A stretch of DNA of 64,000 bases from Lachnospiraceae bacterium (lineage in GTDB: Bacteria > Bacillota > Clostridia > Lachnospirales > Lachnospiraceae). Location of the stretch: positions 18,018-82,017 of the forward strand of contig JAFZPG010000004.1 in the NCBI GenBank assembly GCA_017550425.1, written 5' to 3'. Shown here piece by piece: positions 8,986-16,872 of the stretch. How positions within the stretch are numbered: the first letter of the stretch is position 1; each line of letters begins with the position of its first letter. The notes under the pieces are model-generated. The model ran no database searches. It was not told where the DNA came from and saw only the letters and a program-made list of their open reading frames with translations. A program made the position numbers and the translations under genes.

Positions 8986-9537
8986 TGCCTAAAACTGCTC
9001 ATGGACCTCGCTTTAGGCATAGATGCGAGTGGTGCCGGGAGCATGAAAAAGAGAATATATGACTAAAGGTGCTAAGAAGTCCTGGCTTAGGCATAAAAAT
9101 GCATAGAGTTAAGATCTCGAACGAGGGAAAACGTGACTAAAACTTCTCTTGGACCTCACTTTAGGCATAGATGTGAGTGGCGCCAGAGGTAAGAAAAAGA
9201 GAATATATGACTAAAGGTGCTCACAAGCCCTGCCTTAGGCATAAAAATGCGTAGAGTTAAGATCCCAAATGAGAGAAAACGTGACTAAAGCTTCTCTTGG
9301 GCCTCGCTTTAGGCATAAATGCGAGTGGCGCCGGGGGCTTGAACGAGGGAATAAATGCCTAAAGCTTCTCTTGGACCTCACTTTAGGCATAGATGCGAGT
9401 GGCGCCGGGGGCATGAACGAGAAAATAAATGACTAAATCTGTTCATGGAACTTGCTTTAGGCATAGATGCGATTAGAGCCGGGGTTATGAAAAAGAGAAA
9501 AATAGCCTAAATCGAAAAGAGGCCTTCGGTTTAGGCA
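8986..9537. repeat. Array of eight 34-bp dyads in exact 74-bp register
   Basis: The intergenic stretch between the HAD and DinB-like genes holds eight copies of an inverted repeat: 8-bp left arm TG(C/A)CTAAA, 18-bp centre, 8-bp right arm (C/T)TTAGGCA. Copies start at 8986, 9060, 9134, 9208, 9282, 9356, 9430 and 9504, every step exactly 74 bp. The 40-bp segments between them are related to each other rather than unique. The first four copies alternate as two 148-bp pairs (1 like 3, 2 like 4). The eighth is the most diverged (left arm AGCCTAAA). 74 is not a multiple of 3, so no reading frame spans the array. Five more copies of the same dyad lie at 13032-13393. I recognise no described element. 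Confidence 0.9.
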
Positions 9538-9570
9538 CAAAACGCAATAAAACAGTGAGGTAAACATAAT

Positions 9571-10095
9571 ATGAACGAGCTTTGCAAGATCATAAAGGAG
9601 ACGGTGAAACCGAATTTCCTGAACATCAGAACATCGATCAAGACCTATGACCGGGAGGCTTTGTTTTACGGGGCGCCGTGTTGGCGCTGGGTGTATCATG
9701 CGCTTCATTCGGCGGATAAATGGTTTATCAATCCGTTCGTATATGAGGAGCCTGCCTTTCATGTGGAGGGGCTGGACGATCCGGAGAAACCCTGTGATGT
9801 GGTCCTGACGGATGAGATGTTGCTCGAGTATCTGGATCAGATCGAGAAGAAAACAATGGATTATCTGGATGGGCTGACGGACGAAATGCTGTATGAGAAG
9901 CCGGAGAACAGCCGGTATACCCGGATGGAGTTGATCTTGCGGCAGTTCCGCCACATTTCCTTTCATACCGGACTGCTGAACGGGCAGACGGCCCTCGCCA
10001 CCGGAGAGTTCCCGATGTGGGTCTCCGAAACGGCGAAATATGTCGATGACGGCATCTTCTTCGGAAGATACCGTAAAGGAAAAGTACAAACGTGA
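9571..10095 (+). CDS. DinB-like four-helix-bundle protein
   Basis: Protein of 174 residues resembling the DinB/YfiT superfamily (metal-binding four-helix bundle, not DNA polymerase IV). Candidate metal ligands are His in YHALHSADKW and the pair in RQFRHISFHTGLLNG, the usual spacing of this fold. Members include thiol-dependent transferases (bacillithiol, mycothiol) and many uncharacterised stress proteins, so no reaction is assigned. ATG 9571 follows GTGAGG. The gene begins 33 bp after the last dyad of the array and could be under its control. The next gene (TrmO-like) follows after 48 bp. Confidence 0.75.
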   Translation: MNELCKIIKETVKPNFLNIRTSIKTYDREALFYGAPCWRWVYHALHSADKWFINPFVYEEPAFHVEGLDDPEKPCDVVLTDEMLLEYLDQIEKKTMDYLDGLTDEMLYEKPENSRYTRMELILRQFRHISFHTGLLNGQTALATGEFPMWVSETAKYVDDGIFFGRYRKGKVQT

Positions 10096-10143
10096 TGAAA
10101 AGGACGAGAAGGAATACAGATTCGGAGTTTAGGAGGGAGTATT

Positions 10144-10596
10144 ATGGAAATTTTTATGCGACCGATCGGATACGTTCGAAATGAAGTAACGCAGAGAAAG
10201 GATGTTTCATGGGGAAATGATGTGTCTTCCATCGTTTTGGAGGAGCCTTATGTCTCCGGCTTAAAGGGTCTGGAGGATTTCTCGCATGTCACGATCTTAT
10301 ATTATTTGGATCGGGCGAACTACGTCCGGGAGAAGCATTTGCAGCGCAGGCCGCAGAATCGGGAGGACATGCCGCTGGTGGGTATATTTTCCCAGAGAGG
10401 GAAGGACCGCCCGAACCAGATCGGGATGACTTCGGTCGAGATCGTTTCGGTTTCCGAAGATGTGCTGGTCGTGAAGGGACTGGATGCCGTGGACGGCACG
10501 CCGGTCCTCGATATCAAACCGTATTATCCCATGTACGACAAAAAAGATGCACGCGTTCCCGAGTGGGTCGAACGTTTGATGGAACATTATTTCTGA
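10144..10596 (+). CDS. TrmO/TsaA-family tRNA methyltransferase-like protein
   Basis: Protein of 150 residues of the TsaA (YaeB/TrmO) family. In characterised members it N6-methylates t6A37 of tRNA using SAM and has a single beta-barrel domain. Hallmarks are RPIGYVR at the N-terminus, GIFSQRGKDRPNQIGMT (SAM site) in the middle and LDAVDGTPVLDIKPY near the end. It lacks the extra C-terminal domain of E. coli TrmO, as do many short bacterial and archaeal homologues, some of which may act on other substrates. AGGAGGG lies upstream of ATG 10144. Confidence 0.85.
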   Translation: MEIFMRPIGYVRNEVTQRKDVSWGNDVSSIVLEEPYVSGLKGLEDFSHVTILYYLDRANYVREKHLQRRPQNREDMPLVGIFSQRGKDRPNQIGMTSVEIVSVSEDVLVVKGLDAVDGTPVLDIKPYYPMYDKKDARVPEWVERLMEHYF

Positions 10597-10598
10597 GT

Positions 10599-10627
10599 TT
10601 GTAATATGAGCGATACCATGATACAAT
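10599..10627 (+). promoter_or_regulatory. Sigma-A-type promoter before two GNAT genes
   Basis: TTGTAA at 10599-10604 and TACAAT at 10622-10627, spacer 17 bp, in the short gap after the TrmO-like gene and 53 bp before ATG 10680. Confidence 0.6.
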
Positions 10628-10679
10628 AAAAACAGGTATTGCAGGTTAATTAACGAAAACAGGGGAGTACAGTAAAACA

Positions 10680-11138
10680 ATGAATATTGAATTAAGACCT
10701 TTGGATGCCTCAAACCGGGAGGATTGCATCCGGTTAAAGGTAACAGAAGACCAGGCGGCCTACATCGCCTCGAATGAAAGTTCGCTCGAGGATGCCGGGG
10801 AGAACGCTGCGGTCGCCAGACCGTTTGTGATCTATGCGGACGGTGTGGCAGTCGGGTTTACGATGTTTGCATTTGAACCGGATTATGAAGACCCGGACAG
10901 CCGGTATTGGTTGTGGAGGTTCATGATCGATGAAAAACGTCAGGGGCGCGGTTACGGCAGGGAGGCGTTGCAACAGATCATCGCTTACTTCCGGGAAAAC
11001 GGCGCCACGAATATCCGGCTTTCGACAAAAGAAAGCAACGTAAATGCGATCCGGCTGTACGAATCCGTCGGGTTCAAACGCACCGGTGGCATGGTTGACG
11101 AGGAGACCGAATTCGAGCTGAATTGGCCGCAGCATTGA
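10680..11138 (+). CDS. GNAT N-acetyltransferase, polyamine-acetyltransferase-like
   Basis: 152-residue GNAT. The order of blocks (LRPLDASN start, VAVGFTMFAFEPD strand, RYWLWRFMIDEKRQGRGYGREAL acetyl-CoA site, STKESNVNAIRLYESVGF end) is that of Bacillus BltD/PaiA-type spermine/spermidine acetyltransferases. Polyamines are therefore the best guess for the acceptor, by family analogy only. It has its own upstream promoter-like sequence. Another GNAT starts 16 bp after its stop and should be co-transcribed. Confidence 0.86.
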   Translation: MNIELRPLDASNREDCIRLKVTEDQAAYIASNESSLEDAGENAAVARPFVIYADGVAVGFTMFAFEPDYEDPDSRYWLWRFMIDEKRQGRGYGREALQQIIAYFRENGATNIRLSTKESNVNAIRLYESVGFKRTGGMVDEETEFELNWPQH

Positions 11139-11154
11139 CAGAGAGGGGACAGGT

Positions 11155-11625
11155 ATGGATACCATAAGATTAAAGGCAGCGACGCGAGAGGACATGGAGA
11201 ATATATGGAAAATGCAGATCGAAGCATTTTCCGGATTGCTGGAGAAATATCAGGACTATGATATGAGCCCGGCAGCCGAGAAGTTTGAAAAGGTAATGGC
11301 CAGATATGAACAGCCGTGGACTACGTATTATTTCATCGTCGCCGGGGATGAAAACGTCGGAGCGATCCGGATCGTCGATAAGAAAGACGGAAGCAGAAAA
11401 CGCATCTCCCCTCTATGGATCATGCCGGAGTACCGAAACAAAGGGTACGCGCAGGCCGCCATCCGGGCGGTCGAACAGATCCACGGCGCGGAGCACTGGT
11501 GCCTGGACACCATACTGCAGGAAGAGGGAAACCTGCATTTGTATGAGAAGATGGGGTATCACAGGACAGGACAGATCGAAAAGATCAATGAACGAATGGA
11601 CATAGTATTTTACGAAAAAGATTGA
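11155..11625 (+). CDS. GNAT N-acetyltransferase
   Basis: 156-residue GNAT. The acetyl-CoA loop is YRNKGYAQAAIRAVEQIHG after the strand ISPLWIMPE, and motif B is NLHLYEKMGYHRTG. The N-terminal half (WKMQIEAFSGLLEKYQDYDMSP) is typical of a clostridial GNAT subgroup without known substrate. It is translated 16 bp after the preceding GNAT and 15 bp before the DUF3137 gene, so the three form a compact unit. Confidence 0.85.
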   Translation: MDTIRLKAATREDMENIWKMQIEAFSGLLEKYQDYDMSPAAEKFEKVMARYEQPWTTYYFIVAGDENVGAIRIVDKKDGSRKRISPLWIMPEYRNKGYAQAAIRAVEQIHGAEHWCLDTILQEEGNLHLYEKMGYHRTGQIEKINERMDIVFYEKD

Positions 11626-11640
11626 TCGGAGGGGATCACT

Positions 11641-12492
11641 ATGGACGAGATGTATTACGGAACCCGAAATTCCAACGAAGCGATAATCAAGCTGCAGGAG
11701 AAGAGAAATGCGGCCGGCAAATCGATGCTGTTTATTATGGTAGGCGCGTTCCTCTTGCTCATCCCGCCGATCGGATTGATCGTGATCCTGTACGGATGCT
11801 CGAGGGTCAATAAACTCAGAGCAGAGATGCGGGCGCTGTATAAGGATGCGTTCGTCCGCGAACCGTTGGAGAATAATTTTGAGGATGTACTTTATGAACC
11901 GAACGGAGGCTATTCCTACGATGCGATCGAGAGTTTTCGCATCTGTGAAATGGGAAACCGGCATTGGTCGGAGGATTTCGTCAATGCCACTTATGCGGGC
12001 GTGAACTTTCAGATCGCGGAAGTCAATGTAAGAGATGTAGATGAGCGGGATGACCATACATCTTCAACGACCTATTTCGAAGGCCGGATGATGGTATTTT
12101 ATTTCCCGAATAAGCTGGTCAACTCCGTATCGGTGTTCAGCCGGAAGTTTAAGTACAGGGCGCTCAGCCGCAGGGAAGAGAAAGAGACGCAAGTGGAACT
12201 TGAGTCGACGAGGTTCAACAAACAGTTTGACGTGTATTCGCCCTACGAGCACGATGCTTTTTATCTGCTTACGCCGCATTTTATGGAACGCCTGGAGTTC
12301 CTGGCCGGTAAATACGAGAGCATTGCCATGACGGTGGTCGGAAACCGCGTGGTCCTCGCGTTTAACGAGCCGGGCAAAAACGTGTTTGACGCAAACGTCG
12401 AGATCGGTAAGCTGGATATCGAGCAGGAGATGGCGAAGGTGCAGTCGGAGATCGACGACATCAAGATGTTCATCACTACGATCCTGGGGTGA
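11641..12492 (+). CDS. DUF3137-like membrane protein
   Basis: 283 residues. An N-terminal amphipathic segment is followed by one long or two short hydrophobic segments at about residues 28-54 (LFIMVGAFLLLIPPIGLIVILYG), then a soluble domain. The soluble part resembles DUF3137: a YAGVNFQIAEV block, FEGRMMVFYFPNK, KFKYRALSR, FNKQFDVYSPYEHDAFYLLTPHFMERL, then a short helical tail. No catalytic motif is evident and the function is unknown. AGGGG lies before ATG 11641. The following GNAT start codon lies 29 bp after the stop. Confidence 0.72.
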   Translation: MDEMYYGTRNSNEAIIKLQEKRNAAGKSMLFIMVGAFLLLIPPIGLIVILYGCSRVNKLRAEMRALYKDAFVREPLENNFEDVLYEPNGGYSYDAIESFRICEMGNRHWSEDFVNATYAGVNFQIAEVNVRDVDERDDHTSSTTYFEGRMMVFYFPNKLVNSVSVFSRKFKYRALSRREEKETQVELESTRFNKQFDVYSPYEHDAFYLLTPHFMERLEFLAGKYESIAMTVVGNRVVLAFNEPGKNVFDANVEIGKLDIEQEMAKVQSEIDDIKMFITTILG

Positions 12493-12521
12493 GAAACGAC
12501 TTCAGAATGAGAGGATGCTTT

Positions 12522-12995
12522 ATGGATGATCTGATTTTTGATACGGCCGGGAAGAATGACATTCCGGAACTGATCCGACTTCGGATCGCGTACATGATCG
12601 ATGATTACGGTTCGGTCAGCGATGCGGATCGCCGGGCGATGGAAGAACAATTGCCGGGATATTTTGAAAGAAAACTCGGAAGAGAACTGGTTGCTTTTGT
12701 GGCCCGGGACGGGGAACGCCTGGTGGCGACGGCCTTTTTGCTGATCGTGGAAAAACCTGCAAATCCGGCCTTCCTGAACGGACTGGAAGGTGAAGTCCTC
12801 AACGTTTTTACCGAGAAGGAGTATCGCGGCCGCGGAATCAGCACGCGACTGCTGAACGAAATGATCGCATATGCGAAAGAGAAACATTTATGCCGGCTCG
12901 ACTTAAAGGCGACCGACGAAGGATACAAACTCTACAAGAAACTCGGGTTTGCAGAGAGAACGCAGAAATACAGAGACATGCGGCTGGAACTGTGA
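12522..12995 (+). CDS. GNAT N-acetyltransferase
   Basis: 157-residue GNAT with the acetyl-CoA loop YRGRGISTRLLNEMIAYAKE preceded by LNVFTEKE, and a short C-terminal KLYKKLGF block. ATG 12522 is preferred: GAGAGG sits 7 nt upstream, whereas the GTG at 12489 overlaps the previous stop and has no site. A perfect 17-bp stem with a T-run lies 31 bp after the stop (13027-13076). That stem is also the first dyad of the second repeat locus, so the repeat serves as this gene's terminator. Confidence 0.85.
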   Translation: MDDLIFDTAGKNDIPELIRLRIAYMIDDYGSVSDADRRAMEEQLPGYFERKLGRELVAFVARDGERLVATAFLLIVEKPANPAFLNGLEGEVLNVFTEKEYRGRGISTRLLNEMIAYAKEKHLCRLDLKATDEGYKLYKKLGFAERTQKYRDMRLEL

Positions 12996-13026
12996 GGGTT
13001 AGGCGAGCAGCGACAGTTTTCCGCCG

Positions 13027-13076
13027 AAATATGCCTAAGGCGAGGTATTATCATCGCCTTAGGCATATTTTTTTGA
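13027..13076 (+). terminator. Terminator built on a dyad repeat
   Basis: Perfect 17-bp inverted repeat (13027-13043 with 13054-13070) around a 10-nt loop, ending in a run of T to 13074. Its centre is the TGCCTAAG / CTTAGGCA dyad at 13032-13065, again 34 bp long. Confidence 0.75.
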
Positions 13077-13393
13077 GGTGACATGTTGTTGCACCTGTCG
13101 AAAATGCCTAAAGCAAGCCAGTATTGATGATTTAGGTATAAAACTGTCGACAGGCTACCGGGATGAAACTTGATATTATGCCTAAAGCAAGTCAAAAGTG
13201 ATGGCTTAGGCATAAAACTGCAGAACAGAAGATCCTCGTAAACAAGAAAAGTGGCGTAGGTTTCTTTCGAAAAGTATGATATAATGACTAAGGCAAGATG
13301 AAACTATGACCTTAGGTATAAAGTGGCAAGCGAAGTGGTGTAATGGAAGAGTGATGGAGTGACTAAAGAAGCCCGAATCCGGGTCTTTAGGCA
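13032..13393. repeat. Second locus of 34-bp dyads (five copies)
   Basis: Fills the gap between the GNAT gene and the unknown gene at 13417. Copies at 13032-13065, 13105-13138, 13179-13212, 13285-13318 and 13360-13393 all have the 8-18-8 layout of the array at 8986-9537. Steps are 73, 74, 106 and 75 bp. Left arms read TG(C/A)CTAA(A/G) and right arms (T/C)TTAGG(C/T)A. The centres differ from the first locus and share a GCAAG start in copies two to four. The first copy doubles as a terminator. The fourth overlaps a TATAAT at 13280-13285. The fifth forms a two-part hairpin (inner CCCG/CGGG) 9 bp before the ribosome binding site of the next gene. Confidence 0.88.
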
Positions 13394-13416
13394 TGCTCGA
13401 CCGGAAGGAGACGACT

Positions 13417-14193
13417 ATGGATTTTTCACAGGAAGAAATATTAAAGAAATATATATCCCTCTACAAGCAGTTCGTTGCTTCGTATGAGCCGGACTTTGAA
13501 GTTGCGGAGGGTACGACACGCTATGTGAGGTTCAATGATGCGTGGCGGTTTCTGAACCCGTACGATAAGTTCCTGACCTCGCGCCTCACGAACAAAAAGA
13601 ATACCTATCCGAAAGTGCCTTCGGCGAAGATCCCGAAGAATGCAGATCCGAGGAACTACGTCACCTTGCGATACGATGCTGCCGGCGAGCTGAGATGGTC
13701 GAAGACCGGTTCCGACGACGGCGACGGAATGGTGATCGTGTACGTATCGAAGCAGTTGACGATCGGATACTTCGTGCGGTCGTCTCAGGGGAAGGTCACC
13801 TCGCACAGCGTTGCTTTTTTGGAATGGTACGAATATGATGACGCCGGTCGGTTGATCGCAGCGGAAGAATACCGCGGGAAGGGAATCTTCGAAGAAGGTA
13901 TCACCATCAATTGCGAGTACTATGAGTATGACGGGGATGTCCTGTCACGTGCATGGCGGTTTGACAAGTATGAATCGCATCCGATGCCCATGGTGATGGA
14001 TCTGGTCCTGCGAATGGTTCCGGATCGGATCGTGAATCCGGAGCGGTTTTGTTACACGTTCCGCCGCGTTTTGGACGGACTGGATTATACCCTGGAACAG
14101 TTTTACAGGAAGTCGCAGACCATTACCCATGAAGGACATGTCCCGGAGGAAACGCTGGAGCATCTGGCGGCCAATGGAATCCGTCTGGTGTAA
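13417..14193 (+). CDS. Hypothetical protein
   Basis: 258 residues, soluble, no signal peptide or membrane segment. I do not recognise a family. A helical N-terminus (MDFSQEEILKKYISLYKQF) is followed by a beta-rich middle rich in Tyr/Asp pairs (VTLRYDAAGEL, FLEWYEYDDAGRL, EYYEYDGDVLSRAWRF). These look like short repeated strands ending in D-x-G turns, recalling YD/RHS-type or MORN-like hairpins, though too few to assign. ATG 13417 follows GGAAGGAG by 6 nt. The upstream region is filled by dyad repeats and a possible -10 at 13280. GrpB follows 28 bp downstream. Confidence 0.7.
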   Translation: MDFSQEEILKKYISLYKQFVASYEPDFEVAEGTTRYVRFNDAWRFLNPYDKFLTSRLTNKKNTYPKVPSAKIPKNADPRNYVTLRYDAAGELRWSKTGSDDGDGMVIVYVSKQLTIGYFVRSSQGKVTSHSVAFLEWYEYDDAGRLIAAEEYRGKGIFEEGITINCEYYEYDGDVLSRAWRFDKYESHPMPMVMDLVLRMVPDRIVNPERFCYTFRRVLDGLDYTLEQFYRKSQTITHEGHVPEETLEHLAANGIRLV

Positions 14194-14221
14194 AACTGTT
14201 TCGGCCGGAGGAGAATTCAAG

Positions 14222-14731
14222 ATGAAAAAACAAGTGATCGTTGAGAAATATGATGAAGCCTGGGAGCAGGATTTCCGGCAGATCGAGTCGGAACTTAAGG
14301 AAGCCCTGGGGGGCCTTGCGCTACGGATCGAACATGTCGGGAGCACGTCGGTGAAGGGGCTTTCCGCAAAACCGATCATTGACATCGATATCGTGATCCC
14401 GGACTATTCCTGCTTCGATGCGGTAGTATCAGCGCTTCAGAAGATCGGGTATCAGCACGAGGGAGACCTGGGGATCCCCGGGCGCGAAGCCTTCAATTAT
14501 TCCGGGAAAGAGCGCCTGCGGAAGCATCATTTGTATGTTTGTACGGAGGATTCGGAAGAACTGCGGAGGCATCTTACCTTCCGTGACTATCTGCGTTCCC
14601 ACCCTGAAGCGGTCTGCGAGTACAGCCGGGTGAAAGAAGAGGGAGCTCGATTATTTCCCGAGGACATTGACAAATACATTGAGTATAAGTCGCCGTTTAT
14701 AGAGAAGATCTACCGGGAACTGGGGCTGTAA
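14222..14731 (+). CDS. GrpB / UPF0157 family protein
   Basis: 169 residues of the GrpB family, a nucleotidyltransferase-like fold of unproven reaction. Signature blocks are [23 protein letters not shown] (GS-T-V motif and acidic DID), [16 protein letters not shown], and KHHLYVC followed by [15 protein letters not shown] 14222 is preferred over an upstream in-frame ATG at 14129, because the latter lies inside the preceding gene and GGAGGA precedes 14222. Some homologues are fused to dephospho-CoA kinase in other bacteria, but here it stands alone. Confidence 0.86.
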   Translation: MKKQVIVEKYDEAWEQDFRQIESELKEALGGLALRIEHVGSTSVKGLSAKPIIDIDIVIPDYSCFDAVVSALQKIGYQHEGDLGIPGREAFNYSGKERLRKHHLYVCTEDSEELRRHLTFRDYLRSHPEAVCEYSRVKEEGARLFPEDIDKYIEYKSPFIEKIYRELGL

Positions 14732-14780
14732 AACGCCCTCGGAGATGGTGTGAGAATTGCGGAATGCCTGAAATAGGACG

Positions 14781-14809
14781 TTGCATTTTCCGCGGACTTA
14801 TAGTAGAAT
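14781..14809 (+). promoter_or_regulatory. Sigma-A-type promoter of dapL
   Basis: TTGCAT at 14781-14786, 17-bp spacer, TAGAAT at 14804-14809, 32 bp upstream of the dapL start codon. Confidence 0.7.
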
Positions 14810-14841
14810 GGATGCGTATTTTTATATACGGAGGTACTACT

Positions 14842-16059
14842 ATGTTTAAGATAAATGAGAATTACCTGAAACTTCCGGGCAGCTACCTGTTTTCGACCGT
14901 AGGCCGCAAGGCGCGCGAGTATAAGGCGGCGCATCCGGATAAGAACGTGATCAGCCTCGGTATCGGCGACGTTACCCAGCCGCTGGCACCCGCAGTCATC
15001 CAGGCGATGCATGCGGCTGTCGACGAGATGGGCCAGGCGGCGACCTTCCGCGGCTATGCTCCGGATCTCGGCTACGAGTTCCTGCGCAGTGAGATCGCGA
15101 ATAAAGATTATAAGGCACGCGGCGTGGAGATCGCGCTGGACGAGATCTTCATCAGCGACGGCGCAAAGAGTGACTGCGGAAACATCGGTGATATTTTCTC
15201 CGAGGATAACCGCATCGCGGTCTGCGACCCCGTATATCCGGTATATGTGGACACCAACGCCATGTCCGGACGCTGCGGCGATTACATCAAGGAGAGCGAG
15301 CGTTGGAGCAACGTGACCTACATGCCTTGTGTAGCGGAAAATAACTTCGTGCCCGCATTGCCCGAGGAGGCAGCGGACGTGATCTACCTGTGCTATCCGA
15401 ACAACCCGACCGGCGCTGCGGCGACGAAGGAGCAGTTGCAGAAGTGGGTGGACTACGCGCTGGCGCATCAGGCGATCATCGTGTTCGATGCGGCTTACGA
15501 AGCATACATCCATGAAGATAACATTCCCCACTCGATCTATGAGTGCGAAGGCGCGAAGAAGTGCGCGATCGAGATCCGCAGTTTTTCGAAGAACGCAGGT
15601 TTCACCGGCACACGTCTCGGTTTCACCGTGATCCCGAAGGAACTGGTGGTCGACGGAACGACTCTCAACAGCCTGTGGGCGAGACGTTGCGGCACTAAGT
15701 TCAACGGCGCTCCGTACATCATCCAGAGAGCCGGCGAGGCGGTCTACAGTGAGGCCGGCCGTGCTCAGACACGTGCACAGATCGAGTACTATATGAACAA
15801 CGCAAAGGTCATTCGTGAGAGCCTGACTGCACTCGGTTACGAGGTTTACGGCGGGGTCAATGCACCGTATATCTGGCTGCGTACTCCGAAGGGCATGACG
15901 AGCTGGGATTTCTTTGATCATCTGCTCGCGAACGCGCAGGTGGTCGGCACCCCGGGTTCCGGTTTCGGACCGAGCGGTGAGGGGTATTTCCGACTGACGG
16001 CGTTCGGCAGCTATGAAAATACCGTGGAGGCACTGGAGCGCATCAAGAAGATGGGCTGA
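14842..16059 (+). CDS. dapL: LL-diaminopimelate aminotransferase
   Basis: PLP aminotransferase that converts tetrahydrodipicolinate and glutamate directly to LL-diaminopimelate, the one-step branch of lysine and peptidoglycan precursor synthesis. 405 residues, the usual length. The start [30 protein letters not shown] and the [10 protein letters not shown] loop are DapL hallmarks. The Schiff-base Lys is in [18 protein letters not shown] 14842 follows GGAGG and a sigma-A promoter; the in-frame ATG at 14764 lies upstream of that promoter and is rejected. A terminator hairpin follows at 16119, so the gene is probably monocistronic. Confidence 0.95.
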   Translation: MFKINENYLKLPGSYLFSTVGRKAREYKAAHPDKNVISLGIGDVTQPLAPAVIQAMHAAVDEMGQAATFRGYAPDLGYEFLRSEIANKDYKARGVEIALDEIFISDGAKSDCGNIGDIFSEDNRIAVCDPVYPVYVDTNAMSGRCGDYIKESERWSNVTYMPCVAENNFVPALPEEAADVIYLCYPNNPTGAAATKEQLQKWVDYALAHQAIIVFDAAYEAYIHEDNIPHSIYECEGAKKCAIEIRSFSKNAGFTGTRLGFTVIPKELVVDGTTLNSLWARRCGTKFNGAPYIIQRAGEAVYSEAGRAQTRAQIEYYMNNAKVIRESLTALGYEVYGGVNAPYIWLRTPKGMTSWDFFDHLLANAQVVGTPGSGFGPSGEGYFRLTAFGSYENTVEALERIKKMG

Positions 16060-16118
16060 TGGCTGCTTCACGACATGTAGATCAAAAAGGGGCTGGCACA
16101 CCAAGGCAGTCCCGATAT

Positions 16119-16153
16119 GGCGCCGGTTTGTAAATCGGCGCCTTTAGTTTTTT
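16119..16153 (+). terminator. Terminator after dapL
   Basis: GGCGCCG (16119-16125) pairs with CGGCGCC (16136-16142), followed by TTTAGTTTTTT. It is also the left end of the inverted-repeat element at 16119-16410. Confidence 0.8.
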
Positions 16154-16410
16154 AAGTGCGATCGACGGCGGGCAGTTCACTGCGCTGAGATGATCAGTCC
16201 GTTTTCTCAAAGTCGGATTTAAGGGGTCCCGCTTCGACAGAGTCCATTTTCTTGATGAAAATGCACTCTGCTAGCGCAAAAATCGGACTTGTGGTCCGAT
16301 TTTATGCCCCTTATCCGCCTTTTCGTTCACGGTGATCATCTACAGCTCGATCAATGCCCGCCTTACGATCGCAGCTTAATAAAACGGACGCCGGTTTACA
16401 AACCGACGCC
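16119..16410. repeat. Imperfect inverted-repeat element (about 290 bp), non-coding
   Basis: Most of the 516-bp gap between dapL and gatC is one large imperfect palindrome. The left arm (16119 to about 16235) matches the reverse complement of the right arm (about 16306-16410). Shared landmarks are a GGCGYCGGTTTGTAAA end, then GCGATCG, GGCGGGCA, AGATGATCA and GGATWAGGGG-type blocks in the same order. The centre holds a perfect 10-bp stem (16279-16288 with 16294-16303, AAAATCGGAC/GTCCGATTTT). A related left-arm copy is at 63844-64000. I see no transposase and no convincing ORF, so a MITE-like or REP-like element is the simplest reading. From 16411 to 16575 I see no further feature. Confidence 0.7.
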
Positions 16411-16575
16411 GCGAGGCGGACTGCCTCGGTGCGCAGCCCGCATGGATCGGCATGTCGGTTCGGGCAACAGAGATCAGCCCATCTTTGGGGAGATGCGGGG
16501 AATTGATTTGATGAGGGATCAAGTTTTATGGTTTTGTTTTAGAGACATTGTCCGTTATGTGAAAGCAGGGATGGT

Positions 16576-16872
16576 ATGGAGTGGAGTTTAGATAAGGATA
16601 AGGTGTTTCAGGCGGATATCGAGAGGATGTTGGCTTTGTTTGAGAAGATCCGGGAGGTGGATACCGAGGGGGTGGAGCCGATGCATACGCTGCCATATGC
16701 GGGGGCGTTTTCGTTGGAAATATCGGCGGATGGAGCGGATGTGCCTGAAAGTACGGTCGATGTGAGAAACTTAAACGCACCCCGGATGCGGGGAGCGCTT
16801 TTTGAGGTGCCTTATACGCTGAGTCTTACGCCTGCGGAAGATCCGAAGGGAGGGGCCGGGGAAAATGCATGA
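16576..16872 (+). CDS. gatC: Asp-tRNA(Asn)/Glu-tRNA(Gln) amidotransferase subunit C
   Basis: Small subunit that stabilises the GatA-GatB interface. 98 residues; FQADIERMLALFEKIREVDTEGVEPMHT followed by LNAPRMRGAL matches the GatC pattern of helices and the conserved PMxH-type turn. The tail is longer and more variable than usual. ATG 16576 has only a weak site (GGGATGG) upstream. It overlaps the gatA start by 8 bp, which supports translational coupling and the assignment. Confidence 0.85.
   Translation: MEWSLDKDKVFQADIERMLALFEKIREVDTEGVEPMHTLPYAGAFSLEISADGADVPESTVDVRNLNAPRMRGALFEVPYTLSLTPAEDPKGGAGENA

Noticed and set aside
8986..9537. CRISPR array
   Set aside because: Repeat length and regular spacing suggest one, but the 40-bp intervening segments are similar to each other, the centres of the repeats vary, and no cas gene is near.
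8986..13393. Integron attC sites
   Set aside because: Arms GCCTAAA/TTTAGGC recall attC core sites, but the required AAC/GTT ends are missing, length is only 34 bp, and no cassette genes or integrase are present.
16289..16591. 100-residue ORF before gatC
   Set aside because: Lies across the inverted-repeat element and overlaps the gatC start; no ribosome binding site and odd composition.
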